Below are positions 10,957 to 21,589 of a stretch of 64,000 nt of DNA, in pieces. The position numbers and the translations under genes were made by a program. Source of the DNA: Entamoeba histolytica HM-1:IMSS (Eukaryota; Evosea; Mastigamoebida; Endamoebidae). The DNA lies in NCBI RefSeq assembly GCF_000208925.1, contig NW_001914864.1:121631-185630 (forward strand). Direction: 5' to 3'. How positions within the stretch are numbered: position 1 is the first letter of the stretch; each line of letters starts with the position of its first letter. The notes under the pieces were generated by a model. That model had not been told where the DNA came from, made no database searches, and worked only from the letters and a program-made list of their open reading frames with translations.

Positions 10957-11592
10957 TTAATCAAAACAAAAATATAAGAAACGGTCAGTTGAAAATAATT
11001 GGTCAAGGGATTGAATAACATCTTCATTAATACCTTTTGATAATAATAATGATGAATTGAACAAATCAGAAATAGACAAATGATTTGTTTTCATCATTGA
11101 ATAAACATCAACATTAAGCAACGATGATAATTGTGATGCAAATGATTTTATCTCATCAACAACGTTAGATTCATCACTATGAAAAGGTTCAATATTTGAT
11201 TTAATAACATAATTAATGCAATTCATTAACAAAATGTCGTCATCTTCTATTGGAATAAACAAAAATGAAGAAGATGGAGATAAGTCAAATTGAAGACGTT
11301 GAATGAGAGAAGAATTGAAAGATGTTTTCAAGAAGAAAATAACAATGTCAGTATCTTTAAGATATTTTCTTCTTTGAACCAATGTTGTATAATCAGCATC
11401 AGAAATAATGGAATTAGCATCAACAATATCAATATAAATATTATTTGGTAAGAGAATGTCATGACTTAGAATTGGAGAGTCAATGACTTGATATTCATTT
11501 TTGAGTTGGTTCAGAATATATTCATTGTGAAATCCGGAGTGAACACGAATGGATGTATGGTTTGTTGGTATAACTACAACTGTTTGTTTCAT
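10957..11592 (-). CDS. Conserved-looking protein, possible FAAP24/SPO16-type (ERCC4-like) fold
   Basis: 211 residues, no signal peptide or membrane segment. Residues about 33-135 alternate strands and helices: VIDSPILSHDILLP, a strand IYIDIVDA, a helix through RRKYLKDTD, a strand IVIFFLKT, then SFLFIPIEDDDILLMNCINYVI. This order and spacing resemble the inactive ERCC4-type domain of FAAP24, and of SPO16. The C-terminal 60 residues are helical (SISDLFNSSLLL...NEDVIQSLDQLF) and could be a worn helix-hairpin-helix pair. I see no catalytic ERKx3D motif. The family call is low-confidence inference; the gene itself is well supported by a clean frame and its convergent position. Confidence 0.6.
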   Translation of the reverse strand: MKQTVVVIPTNHTSIRVHSGFHNEYILNQLKNEYQVIDSPILSHDILLPNNIYIDIVDANSIISDADYTTLVQRRKYLKDTDIVIFFLKTSFNSSLIQRLQFDLSPSSSFLFIPIEDDDILLMNCINYVIKSNIEPFHSDESNVVDEIKSFASQLSSLLNVDVYSMMKTNHLSISDLFNSSLLLSKGINEDVIQSLDQLFSTDRFLYFCFD

Positions 11593-11716
11593 TTTAAGCT
11601 TTTGAGTTAAACATATAACTTTAAATGATGAAGAAATGATTCAATCTTGTTATTAATAAAAATAAAATAAGCAAAAAGGAAAAAGATCAAATAAGTAAAT
11701 ACAATTCAATTAGACA

Positions 11717-12472
11717 TTAGTAATAACAACAACCATTATCATATCTCAATGGATAAACAATAACTGGCATTCCAATGTTTTGAGTATAAAATAATGGCTG
11801 ATCTTCCACAACAATACTTCTAGTTGTTGATTGTTGTTTATTGAAACAACAATAAGAGAGATGTTGTTGATCAACTAATACATCTTTTATCTCTGGAATA
11901 TGAAGTGATGATAACTGAGAAGAATCAACTTTCAATACGTGTTCTCTTTTAAAAGAATTAGAAATAAACTGTTCAATTTTCATTCCAATCTCAATAAGTC
12001 TCTTCTCATTAATAATTTCTCCACTTGGAAAACTGATTGATGACACCTTAACAAATCGTTCAGTTAATTTAGCTTTTTTGGTTTGTCTAATAATAAAGTT
12101 ATATCCACACTTTTTTAAAAGATATAATAATCCATTGTTAATCCATGATTCTTTGCTTCTATTATATTGTTTGTCACTCATTCCTTCGCGATTAATTGGT
12201 TGCTCATTTACTATTTCTCTAATAAGTAAATCACTCATTTTAATAAGATCATTTTGATACATCATTGTCCCCATAATTGTAATATCCTCGGGAACCATCA
12301 TCTTGATTGTATTTTTCGTCTTTTTAGTCCTTCTGAATGAAACTATAGCTCCAAGTTGTTTAATCAAAATACATAGAACAGTATTAGTAATTCCACTTTC
12401 AACATTTCTTGATATTATCTTTCTTTCTTTTGAAACAACATCACTGAGTCTGTCATTTGAAATAATAGACAT
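11717..12472 (-). CDS. Two-repeat basic protein, paralogue of the 30921-31664 gene
   Basis: 251 residues, function unknown. Two copies of a roughly 40-residue unit are visible. Copy 1 (about residues 30-72) reads LIKQLGAIVSFRRTKKTKNT followed by the strand PEDITIMG. Copy 2 (about 115-150) reads LLKKCGYNFIIRQTKKAKLT followed by VSSISFPSGE. The unit is helix, G, aromatic/basic strand, then K-x-x-K-x-T. A C-terminal helix (EIGMKIEQFISNSF) also matches the paralogue (KIGKAVQKHICSLF). The basic residues and size suggest nucleic-acid binding, but this is inference. No signal peptide or membrane helix. I do not recognise the family. Confidence 0.75.
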   Translation of the reverse strand: MSIISNDRLSDVVSKERKIISRNVESGITNTVLCILIKQLGAIVSFRRTKKTKNTIKMMVPEDITIMGTMMYQNDLIKMSDLLIREIVNEQPINREGMSDKQYNRSKESWINNGLLYLLKKCGYNFIIRQTKKAKLTERFVKVSSISFPSGEIINEKRLIEIGMKIEQFISNSFKREHVLKVDSSQLSSLHIPEIKDVLVDQQHLSYCCFNKQQSTTRSIVVEDQPLFYTQNIGMPVIVYPLRYDNGCCYY

Positions 12473-12800
12473 TTTCCTTTTGATTAGTACTTGATTTTTT
12501 GTTCATTATTTATAGTTTATTTTTAGGTGCATCTCATTATTATAACCAATAATTTGAATGGATCTATTATAATTTTAAAGATTAACCAATAATTAATTAA
12601 AAAGATCAATTATTAGATCATATTATAAAGATCTCTGGATATTTTATTGAAATTATTCATTTTAGAGATGAAATAGAATTTCTACAAGATAAATAACTTG
12701 AAGTTTTTTCAATAATAAAATTTTTTAATTTTATTTTTTATAACATAAATTTGTTTTTTCTATGTATAAAAATGTAATATATAACAAAAAATAATTTATT

Positions 12801-13839
12801 TTAGAAAAGATTGAAAGTATTTGGATGAGCGGCATTGATGTTATATAAGGTGATGTCTACACCAAGTTCTGTTGCAAGGTCTATTCTTTTTTGAATGAAT
12901 TCAATAGTTGGATACATAATTTCACATCCATTTTCCATGATAAATTTTTGTTCTTGACATTTATCTATCCATTCAGATTTCTTAACTTGAAGTAAATTAT
13001 TATAGAAATAAGTAGAATTAACCATACTTCGTGGTTGATTTGGACAAAGCATTGTTCCTGAAAGGTCAATGGTGATTGATGTCTTTTTTGTTAAATCAAC
13101 GTAGTTTGATGTATATTGTTCAACTAATCCTTTAATGTAATAAACAGGAGAAGTGCAATGTGAACCAATCATATTTCTATCATAATATTGAATGTCATCA
13201 AGAATAAATTCATCAACTAAATTCTTTAATGAAGTTATTTCACTAATTCCAATTGCTTGAGAATTTGGCTAGATATTATTAATCTTTTTATAACATTCAT
13301 ATTCTTAGTGTATTTATTAAACAAACAGGAATAATAGCAAATACTTGTTTCTGAATTTTATGTAATTCAATTCCTAATCTTCTTAATATCAGTCTAACAT
13401 CACGAGTTGATCTTCCAGTGATAAAATATACATTTTCTAAATCTTCCATACATACACCATCTAATCCATATTTATTTATTGTTTCAATAACTGCTTCTGT
13501 CATTTCAAATGTCCAATTAACAATACTTGCAAAATTCCCAAACATAATATGTCCAATATTATGTGTAAAATTCTTTTTATATACCCATTCCCCTTCAATT
13601 TTAGGACTTCCTGATGGAAATGACTCAGCACTAAATCCTTTTCCAATGACTTGGTCAATTCTGTCTTTATGTTCAATAGCAATATTCATATCCTCATCAC
13701 TTTCTATAATAGCAAATATCTTTCCTTTAAATTTTCTGGGTTGTTTTTCAATAGAATTAAAATCAGTAATAACTGCTGCAACACAATTTTCAATAAGTAA
13801 TATTAAAACCCATATTACTACTGGTATTGTTTTTCTCAT
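12801..13839 (-). CDS. Secreted GH18-like protein related to CHID1 (stabilin-interacting chitinase-like)
   Basis: Exons 13839-13327 and 13268-12801 with a 58-nt GTTTGT...TAG intron (13269-13326). The joined product has 326 residues. An N-terminal hydrophobic segment (VVIWVLILLIENCVAA) is a likely signal peptide. The barrel strand that carries the DxxDxDxE motif in active chitinases reads LDGVCMEDLE here. That resembles CHID1 (DGxxxEVW) rather than an active chitinase, so hydrolysis is doubtful. The C-terminus (EIMYPTIEFIQKRIDLATEL then GVDITLYN) closely resembles the end of CHID1, where a YPT...LARELG segment precedes the last strand. Likely extracellular or luminal, with a carbohydrate-binding role (inference). 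The intron lies inside the barrel, so the two halves look like separate ORFs unless spliced. Confidence 0.8.
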
Positions 13840-15383
13840 TTATCTTTATCTTTATTTTAGTTCTTTTCTTTTTTTGTTTCTTCTTTGTTTCATGAATCAA
13901 ATTTATTATTATAATCATATCCTATCCTTCTATCTGTAAGTTTATCAGACTAATAACAATTATAAATTTAAAAAAAAATATCTTACCTTTGTTGTATTTT
14001 ATATTTCTTAAAATATAACAAATAAAATAATAGCATTTAACAAAAAAAGGTTAGTAGTTTGAATTATTAAGGCTCTTCATATGCTTAATAAGATTTTTGA
14101 TATTTCATTTCTATTATTTGAAGATAAAAAAACTCATAAAGATTATCAAAGAATTGAAACAAAAAACTTTTTCAATGTTTTATTTTTAAAAGATTTGAAA
14201 TAACTCGTTGACATGTTCATTTTAATATAGAACTTATAAAAACAATTTGACTGATGCTTGTCTATTCATTACTTCAAGAAAACAGAATTTGGAAATATGG
14301 AGATAAACTATCTTATAAACAATTTTGTTTCTTTTATAATTGTTCTAACCAAATAATATGTCTAGAGAATTTATTTTTATTGAGTCTCTTATTGTTATGC
14401 TTTAGAATGAATATAGGATTTTATAAAATTACTAAAAGTAAGTATCTATTGTTGATGTTTAAATAAAAATATTATAACCATAACTAAAAGCATTATCTAC
14501 ACAAAAGAAATGAAGTTATTATTAAAAAAAAAAAGACTAACTGAATAAAAAAAAAGAATCTACATATATGATAAAAAAGATGATTAGAATAAAACATGAA
14601 AATATTAGAAATAAATATGTTAATTTAAATACATATTCTTCACAACTTATTTTATTGATGTTAACAAATATTGAGATTTAGTAGATAAGTCTTGTTTATT
14701 AAAAAGGTATCAGTTTAATGACAAATATTCACACTTATATATTAGTCAAATATTCAAGTTAAAAAGTAGTTAGAACTTATCATAAAATACGAAAAGAATC
14801 GAAAACAAATATTCTTATTGGAATTAAAACATTAACAAAACATGATAAGAAAATTGATACTATAAAAAACTCAATTTTCTATGAATAATTAAAGGTGACA
14901 ACAAATATTATTATATGTCTTTGGTTCTTTCATCAATCAAACTGATGACCTTTTCTTTGAGTTATATAAAACAAACTCACAATGAAATGTTTTAAGAAAT
15001 TTGGTCACAAGAATAAAAAATAAAGAAACAGATACCCTAAGGTATAACTCTTAGAAAGAATAAGATGCTTGCAAAAATCAAAATGAGTTGAGTTCTTCAA
15101 AAAAGATTTTTAATAACATAAGACAAAAACAAACGAAAAATATTAATTACTAATATATGACGTGGAAACAAAATAAGCAATAACATTGAAACAAAAACAG
15201 AAGAGAAAATAGAACAATTAAATATTATAAGATATTAAAGAAAAGTTTAACTTCTCAATATAAGGAACTAATACGAATATCGTGAAATTAAAACCCTCAT
15301 TTCTATAAGAAATAAGCAAAGAAGAAGAAACTTCTTTTTTATCTTCGTTTTAATAAGACTAGAAGAACAGTTTAATATACTCA
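13840..15383. other. Intergenic, no gene seen
   Basis: AT-rich, 1.5 kb. A 70-codon frame at 14254-14466 is the only notable ORF. It has no recognisable domain and looks like chance. A GAAC motif at 15365-15368 lies just upstream of the permease start and may belong to its promoter. Confidence 0.5.
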
Positions 15384-17408
15384 ATGTCTACTCATAACAA
15401 TGAGATTGAAATGATAACCCAAGATACAAATGTAAGTAATAATGAAACTTCACAAAACAAAAATGAAAATAGTAACAATGACGTCCAACAACATCCTTCA
15501 GTTACTATGACTGTATTAACTTCTTCAACTCCTCAGATTGAACCAAATAATGAAATTATTAGAAGTCCAGTAAAGACACCAGAAAGTAATTTACCAGTTA
15601 ATGAAACAAGTGCATTAAAAAGTGATAAAAAATTATCTAATAATAATGCTATTGAAGATACTGTAGCAAAAAATTTTGAAGAATTACTTTATGAAGAAAA
15701 AGAATATCATAGAACTGCAAGTGGTCAGTCTAAAAGAACTAAAAAGACATGGGGAAAAATTGGAGTTACTTCTTTACAATTAGGATTTTCTCTTGTTGGT
15801 TCATTAATTGGTTCAGGAATTCTTTCTCTTGCTCAAACATGTTATAAAATGGGTATTGTTGGATATACTATTTGGATTATATTAACAATAATTTATTTTT
15901 GTCTTACATGGACTTATTTCAACAAAGCTATATATTTAACAGGAGCATCTACATTAGGTGAATTATTATCACTAATATTTGGTAATTTCTTTGCTATCAT
16001 TGTTGATATTTGTAATACACTTTTTTTTATATGTGTACTTATGTGTGATCAAGTAATTGCTACTCAGTATATTTTTGGGATTGTACAAGAAACTACATCA
16101 CGAGACCAATGGAATAATACATTAGATCAATGTTATGGTAACCCACAAAGAACTGCTGGGATAGCTTGTGGATGGCATTATATAATTCTTTATCTTGTTG
16201 CTGTTTGCTTAAACCTTCCATTAATTATTCCTAAATCAGTTAAATTTTTAAGCAAAATTTCAGTATTAACATTAGTTGCTGCAATTATTACAACAGCTAG
16301 TATAATTGTTAAATTAATTTATGCTGCTGCAACTGGAAAATCATCAAATGGAAGTGATGCTAACTTTCCAACCTTTGATGGAAAGTGGTGGCCACAAAGT
16401 TTTATGTCATTTTTTACTATGGCACCATTTATTTCAGCAAATTTCCAAGTTCATTCATGTTTACCCCCATTATATGTTGGAACAAGAGGATTATCTAAAA
16501 AGAATAAATTAGTAGCTTTACAAGGTGGAAGTTATTTTTCAATTATAACATGTTCATTGTTTTATTTACTTATTGCTGTATGTGGAGATTTAAGTTTTGA
16601 TAAAGTATCATCTAATGTATTAAATGATTTTGCTAATTCTGGTCGTTCAGAAATAGATTGGGTTATTTTAATTTGTAGAGCTTTAATGACAGTTGTTGTT
16701 TGTATTGCATATCCAGTTATTATGTTTCCTACCTGTGCTGGTATATTAAGATATATTCCTAAACAATGGAAATTTATGACAATATGGAATGGAAGACTTT
16801 CTGTTTTAGTTATAAGAATTTGTTTGTTATGTTTAACAACCTTAGCTGCATCATTTATTACAAACATTGGAGTAATTTTTTCTATTGGAGCAGCTATATT
16901 TTCTATTTTTGTTGTTTATATTGGTCCAATGAGTATTATGATGTTATGGCCTAGAATGGAGAAATTAGGTGATCCAAATTTTAGAAAATTATCAGTGATT
17001 GAAAATGTATTGTATAATAGAAAAGTAGAAGGAAATCAAATGTTTACTTATAGAGATATTGAAACTGCTTTTGCTGAAAATGAGGCTCAAAAGAATGAAG
17101 GTATTGCTGATGTTGTTGTTACAATTAATACTAATGAAACTACTGGACAACAAGTAATTGAATTAAATGATGTTAAAGAACAAAAAGAACGACCAACAAA
17201 TCAAAATAGTTATCAACTCGCTGTAACTATGGATGGTGATTCAGGTAATGAAGATTTATCTTATTTACAAAAACAATGGATTAAATTACCAGATGCACAT
17301 ATTCCATGGTATCGTTATTTATTATTTACAATTGCAATGGCTTGTTGTGTAGTATTATGTATTCTTTCAATTGTAGGGACAATTATTGAAACAGCTACAT
17401 CTTCTTAG
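15384..17408 (+). CDS. Amino-acid permease of the AAAP (SLC32/36/38-like) family
   Basis: 674 residues. A polar Asn/Ser/Thr-rich cytoplasmic tail of about 125 residues precedes the first membrane helix. That helix holds the family signature region (SLIGSGILSLAQ, about residues 140-151), where the unwound TM1 binds the amino acid. Around eleven hydrophobic helices follow to about residue 520. A polar segment of about 110 residues comes next, then a final helix (YLLFTIAMACCVVLCILSIVG). The long polar insertion before the last helix is unusual and may be a regulatory loop. Function: proton- or sodium-coupled amino-acid transport at the plasma or lysosomal membrane. Substrate cannot be told from sequence. 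Converges on the NT-C2/DIL gene, 109 bases apart. Confidence 0.92.
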   Translation: MSTHNNEIEMITQDTNVSNNETSQNKNENSNNDVQQHPSVTMTVLTSSTPQIEPNNEIIRSPVKTPESNLPVNETSALKSDKKLSNNNAIEDTVAKNFEELLYEEKEYHRTASGQSKRTKKTWGKIGVTSLQLGFSLVGSLIGSGILSLAQTCYKMGIVGYTIWIILTIIYFCLTWTYFNKAIYLTGASTLGELLSLIFGNFFAIIVDICNTLFFICVLMCDQVIATQYIFGIVQETTSRDQWNNTLDQCYGNPQRTAGIACGWHYIILYLVAVCLNLPLIIPKSVKFLSKISVLTLVAAIITTASIIVKLIYAAATGKSSNGSDANFPTFDGKWWPQSFMSFFTMAPFISANFQVHSCLPPLYVGTRGLSKKNKLVALQGGSYFSIITCSLFYLLIAVCGDLSFDKVSSNVLNDFANSGRSEIDWVILICRALMTVVVCIAYPVIMFPTCAGILRYIPKQWKFMTIWNGRLSVLVIRICLLCLTTLAASFITNIGVIFSIGAAIFSIFVVYIGPMSIMMLWPRMEKLGDPNFRKLSVIENVLYNRKVEGNQMFTYRDIETAFAENEAQKNEGIADVVVTINTNETTGQQVIELNDVKEQKERPTNQNSYQLAVTMDGDSGNEDLSYLQKQWIKLPDAHIPWYRYLLFTIAMACCVVLCILSIVGTIIETATSS

Positions 17409-17517
17409 TTTTCTAATTTACTACTACTCTATACCTTAACTATTGTGTTTCATCAACCAAATTTTAAAAATACAGAATTTTTAAACCAAAATTTATAATT
17501 ATCTCTTCTTTTTTTCT

Positions 17518-19304
17518 TTACAAATTCTCTAATATTTCTAAAGGAACTTCAATTTTTTGGAATGTTTTATCATATGTTAATGGAAGGTTTTCAATACATA
17601 ATTCAGTTTTTATTTTTTCTACTAAAGTCTTATTTCTATAATGTGTTATTATTATTATACTATGAAAAAAAAATAAGAGATAAAACAAACAATGGTGGTT
17701 GAAGATGTTCAAGAATATACATAATTTCTTGATTTGATATGATTTTCAAGTTTAATCCTTGGAAATCACTTGGAGTTGAAATTAATGAAATGTCCATTAA
17801 CATTAATGTACTTATCTCAGCAATCCTATAAAATTGTTGCTCATTTTCTTTACCAAATGATTCAACAGTCCATTCTTTGAACCTATCATTTTTCATTTTA
17901 AAATTAATTCCATCTTGAACAGTGAAACATTGATATCCTTTCATTATTTGTTGATAAATAAATCTGTCAACTGTTTCACAATATACTTGGATAAAATATG
18001 ATATAACCCTTTCGCTTATACAATAATTTTTCATTACTCTAACACATTGAGAAAGCTTATCAAATCCTTCTATTCTCCTATTCAATTGTTAAAACCTTGT
18101 TATGAGAAACTCGAAAAGTAACAAACGGTTCAGTTTTTTCATCAAAGAATGAAATTAAGTTAGTAATATTTTCTACTGCAATCTCAAGTAATAACTCAAT
18201 TTCATCATTAAGAAGTTCAATCATTGACGTCTCAAATTTTGCAATTTTCGGTTTTGTTTTTTCGTTAATAGAAGTTACATAATACTTAATATGAATTAAT
18301 ATAGAACATGTTGTTGCTATCCAATAAGCTATAGCATTGATTGATCTATTTGATACTTTTACAATAGCTTTCATTGCTGCTGTAACATTATTAAAAAAGT
18401 TATTTTCAATATCTATCCTAAAATTTCTTTCAACACACTTTGCTTTTAAAGCAGAGGCTGTTTCAGTTAATTGACCATCAAATTGATATTTAGTAGAAAT
18501 TATTGAATTGATAATAAAATTACTTGTTTGAAATGGATCATTAATTGGGTCTATTTTAATTTCTTCTAACTGTGCCTTTAATTTGCCTTGTTCTTGTAAC
18601 GACTGTGTAAGTTCTTTGGATAATGCGTCATAATCATCTTTTAATTTATAATATTTCATTGCAAAATCTTCTTCTAAACCAGCTTCCTTTCTAAATGCAA
18701 CATCCCCATTGATTGATACTGTTCTATTTAATGTTCTTTTTCTTGGAGACATTGGGCATGGAGAATTAGTGAGTGATTGAGTCATTGTAACAGAATCACT
18801 ATCACTCCAATCTGGCTCACTACCAGCTGAAGATGTTCTTTTTATTGTTTCCAGAGCATGATGTTCAATAACAAATCCTAAAATGTAATGTGTTCCTTCA
18901 AAAGGTAAAAATTCTTCTTTAGTTTCACAGTCAAGATACAAATTCAAATCAAGTTTCAAAGAAGCTTTTTCTTTTTCTCCTTTTGTGGTAACAACAAACA
19001 AGTCTATTTTAAGGATTTTTTCTTTTTTGTATTGATTTGTTTTAGAATCACGTTGTATTGTACAATCAAATCCAATCATGGTGTTATATTGGGCTATTGC
19101 TTTTTCTACTAAAACTCTCTTTAAGTTACCTGAATTTTTTGAATTTCCTCTTTTCCATTTGAGATAGATAACATGATTATTCATATCATCTAATTTTTTT
19201 AGTGTAGTAATTTTAACATCGAAATGGACTTTTTCAAGTAACAATGTTTTACGCATTGAGAAACGTTTACTATTTCTATTAGGTCTAGGTGACTCAACTT
19301 CCAT
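17518..19304 (-). CDS. NT-C2 domain protein with dilute (DIL)-like C-terminal region
   Basis: Exons 19304-18127, 18077-17691 and 17635-17518; introns 18078-18126 (49 nt) and 17636-17690 (55 nt), both GTTTGT...TAG. The spliced protein has 560 residues. Residues about 15-155 fit an N-terminal C2 (EEIG1/EHBP1-type) membrane-linked domain: KVHFDVKITTLKKL, then YLKWKRG and KILKIDLFVV. A Ser-rich linker and a short coiled coil (YKLKDDYDALSKELTQSLQE) follow. The remaining about 300 residues are helical and resemble the dilute/cargo-binding domain of myosin V and afadin, including IAYWIATTCSILIHI. NT-C2 plus DIL is found in organelle-movement and cytoskeletal adaptor proteins; this role is inference. 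Without splicing the C-terminus falls apart into three overlapping frames. Confidence 0.8.
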
Positions 19305-19985
19305 TATAAATAATTGGATTAGTTTTCCTTTTTTTTAGACAAATTCTCAAAAAAAATTCTAAATTAGTTTTCATATTCTATTTAGTTTCATTATTTTTTT
19401 CTTTAACAAAAACTATGCTTTTTAATTTTTAATTTTTATTTATCTCTTCACTACTTCGTTCTTTTAAACCTATATTTTTATTATTCATACTTCTTCATAC
19501 ATTAGAATACACATACAGTAATTCCTATTTAAAAATCCTTTTTTTTTTAATTAATTCACTTTTCATAGCATCAATTATATCTATCTCATTTACTCACTTA
19601 ATCAGAAATTTATACTCAGCAGTATTATTTTGTATAAACATTATTTCTAAAATTATTATTAAAACTATTATTTTTTTAATATTTGCATATAACTAATATT
19701 AATTCTTTTCTTGTTTAAAGTATTTCTTTGTTATAGTACGACTTGACTTATTTTCAAAATTATTCTTATTACGTCATTAATTAAAACTCTAAAAATATTT
19801 TAAAGATAATCAAATAAATCTTTATGACTTAAATTCGTCTATTTCATTCTTCTTTTTAAGTATGATATCTTTTTTGGTTATAATAAGACTAACATTGTTT
19901 GTGTTAACAAATACCTTATTTTTGTAATAAAAAGTATTATATTTTAATTCTGGTTCAATAAAAACTGATAAAATATGAGAATTAA
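19305..19985. other. Intergenic, no gene seen
   Basis: AT-rich spacer between the start of the NT-C2 gene and the last exon of the phosphatase gene. No supported coding frame. Confidence 0.5.
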
Positions 19986-21589
19986 TCATTTATTCAATCC
20001 TAAATATTTTTTTCTTATTTCTTCAATAGAAACAGGAAGACTTTCTTGTCTAATTCTTTTTATTGTTTCATTAGTTTCATCTTTAAAGATTAACTTTTAG
20101 TCAAAATAACAAATTCCAATCAAACAAAAAAAAACAAAATAAACAAACATAGACTTGGTTCTTGTGTAGCAATAGATGCATGTAAATTATTATATATTAA
20201 TGGATGTACTTCACTTTGATCAAACGATAAAAATAGTGAATTCTTTTTTTGGATATTCTCTTTAAACGTTATCAAAACGTTGTTTATTTTCCCTTTTCTT
20301 GAAATTGATGTTTTTACTTCAGGTATTTCAATAACAATAATATCTTCATCATTTCGATTCTTTTGAGATAAATAAGAGTTTAGAGGAGTTATTAATTCTT
20401 TTTCTGTACTACTAAAATAAGAACATGCCTCATTCTTAAAATTTTCTTGTTGAATTTGTACTTGACTTACTTGGACTTTACTAATCTCTTCATGTTCATC
20501 TTCTTCTTCATTGAAAACAAATGAGATTAATTGGTACATAATGTCTTCAATACTTTCCATAACTTTAATTACTGAAAATAAAATAGGATTTGGAAGAATT
20601 GGGTTATACTGACTTAAACAATCAGGTTGGTTGTATTTTCCAATATCAATTTTTTCATTTGACAATAATAAAGATCCACTCTTATTATTTAAAGAATATA
20701 AAGATGCACTAAACACAGTAAAACATAGAGGAAATTCTAATTCATCACTTCCAAAAAAGTGCATTTCAACACCTTCACTATTACATTGATGTCCTCTAAT
20801 AACTGCAGTAATGTTATTGGTTTGTAAAAATTCATTAATGGCTTTATACCCAAAATAATATGAACAATTTCTTTCATTATTTGGTAAAAATGTAATGGTA
20901 TCATAATGCTTTTTAAATCCTGGTTGTTCTTCAAACCTTTTTTCACTAATAGGATCACCCCATAATAAGTCACAAAAAAGACCTTCAAGAGGTGGTTCAT
21001 GAAAACGATCAATAGAATTGATTTGATTAATAGTTGTCATGTCTGGAGATATTCCACCATGACAGCAAAAGAAATCACCTATATCACGGTGAACAACACA
21101 TACCAATGGAAGAGAGTCAAATAATGAACAAAACTGATAATAGAGAGTTAACGAGTATTTCATTTTACACTCAGCCATAAACCCCATTGATCGAGTCATA
21201 TTTCTACTTTCATGATTACCTCTTAGCATTATCACATGAGAAGGATTATTTACCTTCATACTCAACAATGTTATTAGTACTTCACATGACATTGTTCCTC
21301 TATCAACATAATCTCCTAAATAAATTGATGTTGAGTATCGACCTTCCCAAAAAGGGTCATTCATTTGTGTAATTAAGTCAAAGTATTGTCCATGGTAATC
21401 TCCAAATATAAGTACATTGTCATATACATGAATTACATTTTCTTCTAATCCAAAATAACTTTCACTTTCTTCAATTAGTCTTGAAACATCTTCTTCTTCA
21501 ATAATTCCTCCATGCATAAAGTGACGTTGAAGTGCCTCAGTATCATACAACCCTGCTGGTGTTTTTGGAAGTGAGATGATATAGTTCAT
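19986..21589 (-). CDS. Calcineurin A-like PPP serine/threonine phosphatase, divergent
   Basis: Exons 21589-20149 and 20080-19986 with a 68-nt intron (20081-20148) that starts GTTTGT and ends AAG. The joined protein has 511 residues. PPP metal-binding motifs are intact: GDYHGQ (63-68), GDYVDRG (92-98), RGNHES (123-128) and CCHGGISPD. CDLLWGDPI and the RNCSYYFGYKAI segment are calcineurin-like rather than PP1/PP2A-like. The usual RAHE is RGHQ here. The C-terminal 200 residues are acidic and not typical of calcineurin; no clear calmodulin-binding helix is visible. The last exon adds KRIRQESLPVSIEEIRKKYL, which the unspliced frame replaces with a hydrophobic tail. Probably a cytosolic phosphatase; whether it needs a calcineurin B subunit is unknown. 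Confidence 0.87.

Noticed and set aside
12801..13296. Two separate genes at 12801-13172 and 13297-13839
   Set aside because: A single intron joins them in frame, and only the joined product matches CHID1 over its length.
14254..14466. 70-codon plus-strand ORF
   Set aside because: No domain, no promoter elements, Leu/Phe-rich composition typical of chance frames in this AT-rich DNA.
14936..15010. Possible C/D-box small nucleolar RNA (CTGATGACC)
   Set aside because: A box C-like motif is present but I found no matching box D or terminal stem at a sensible distance.
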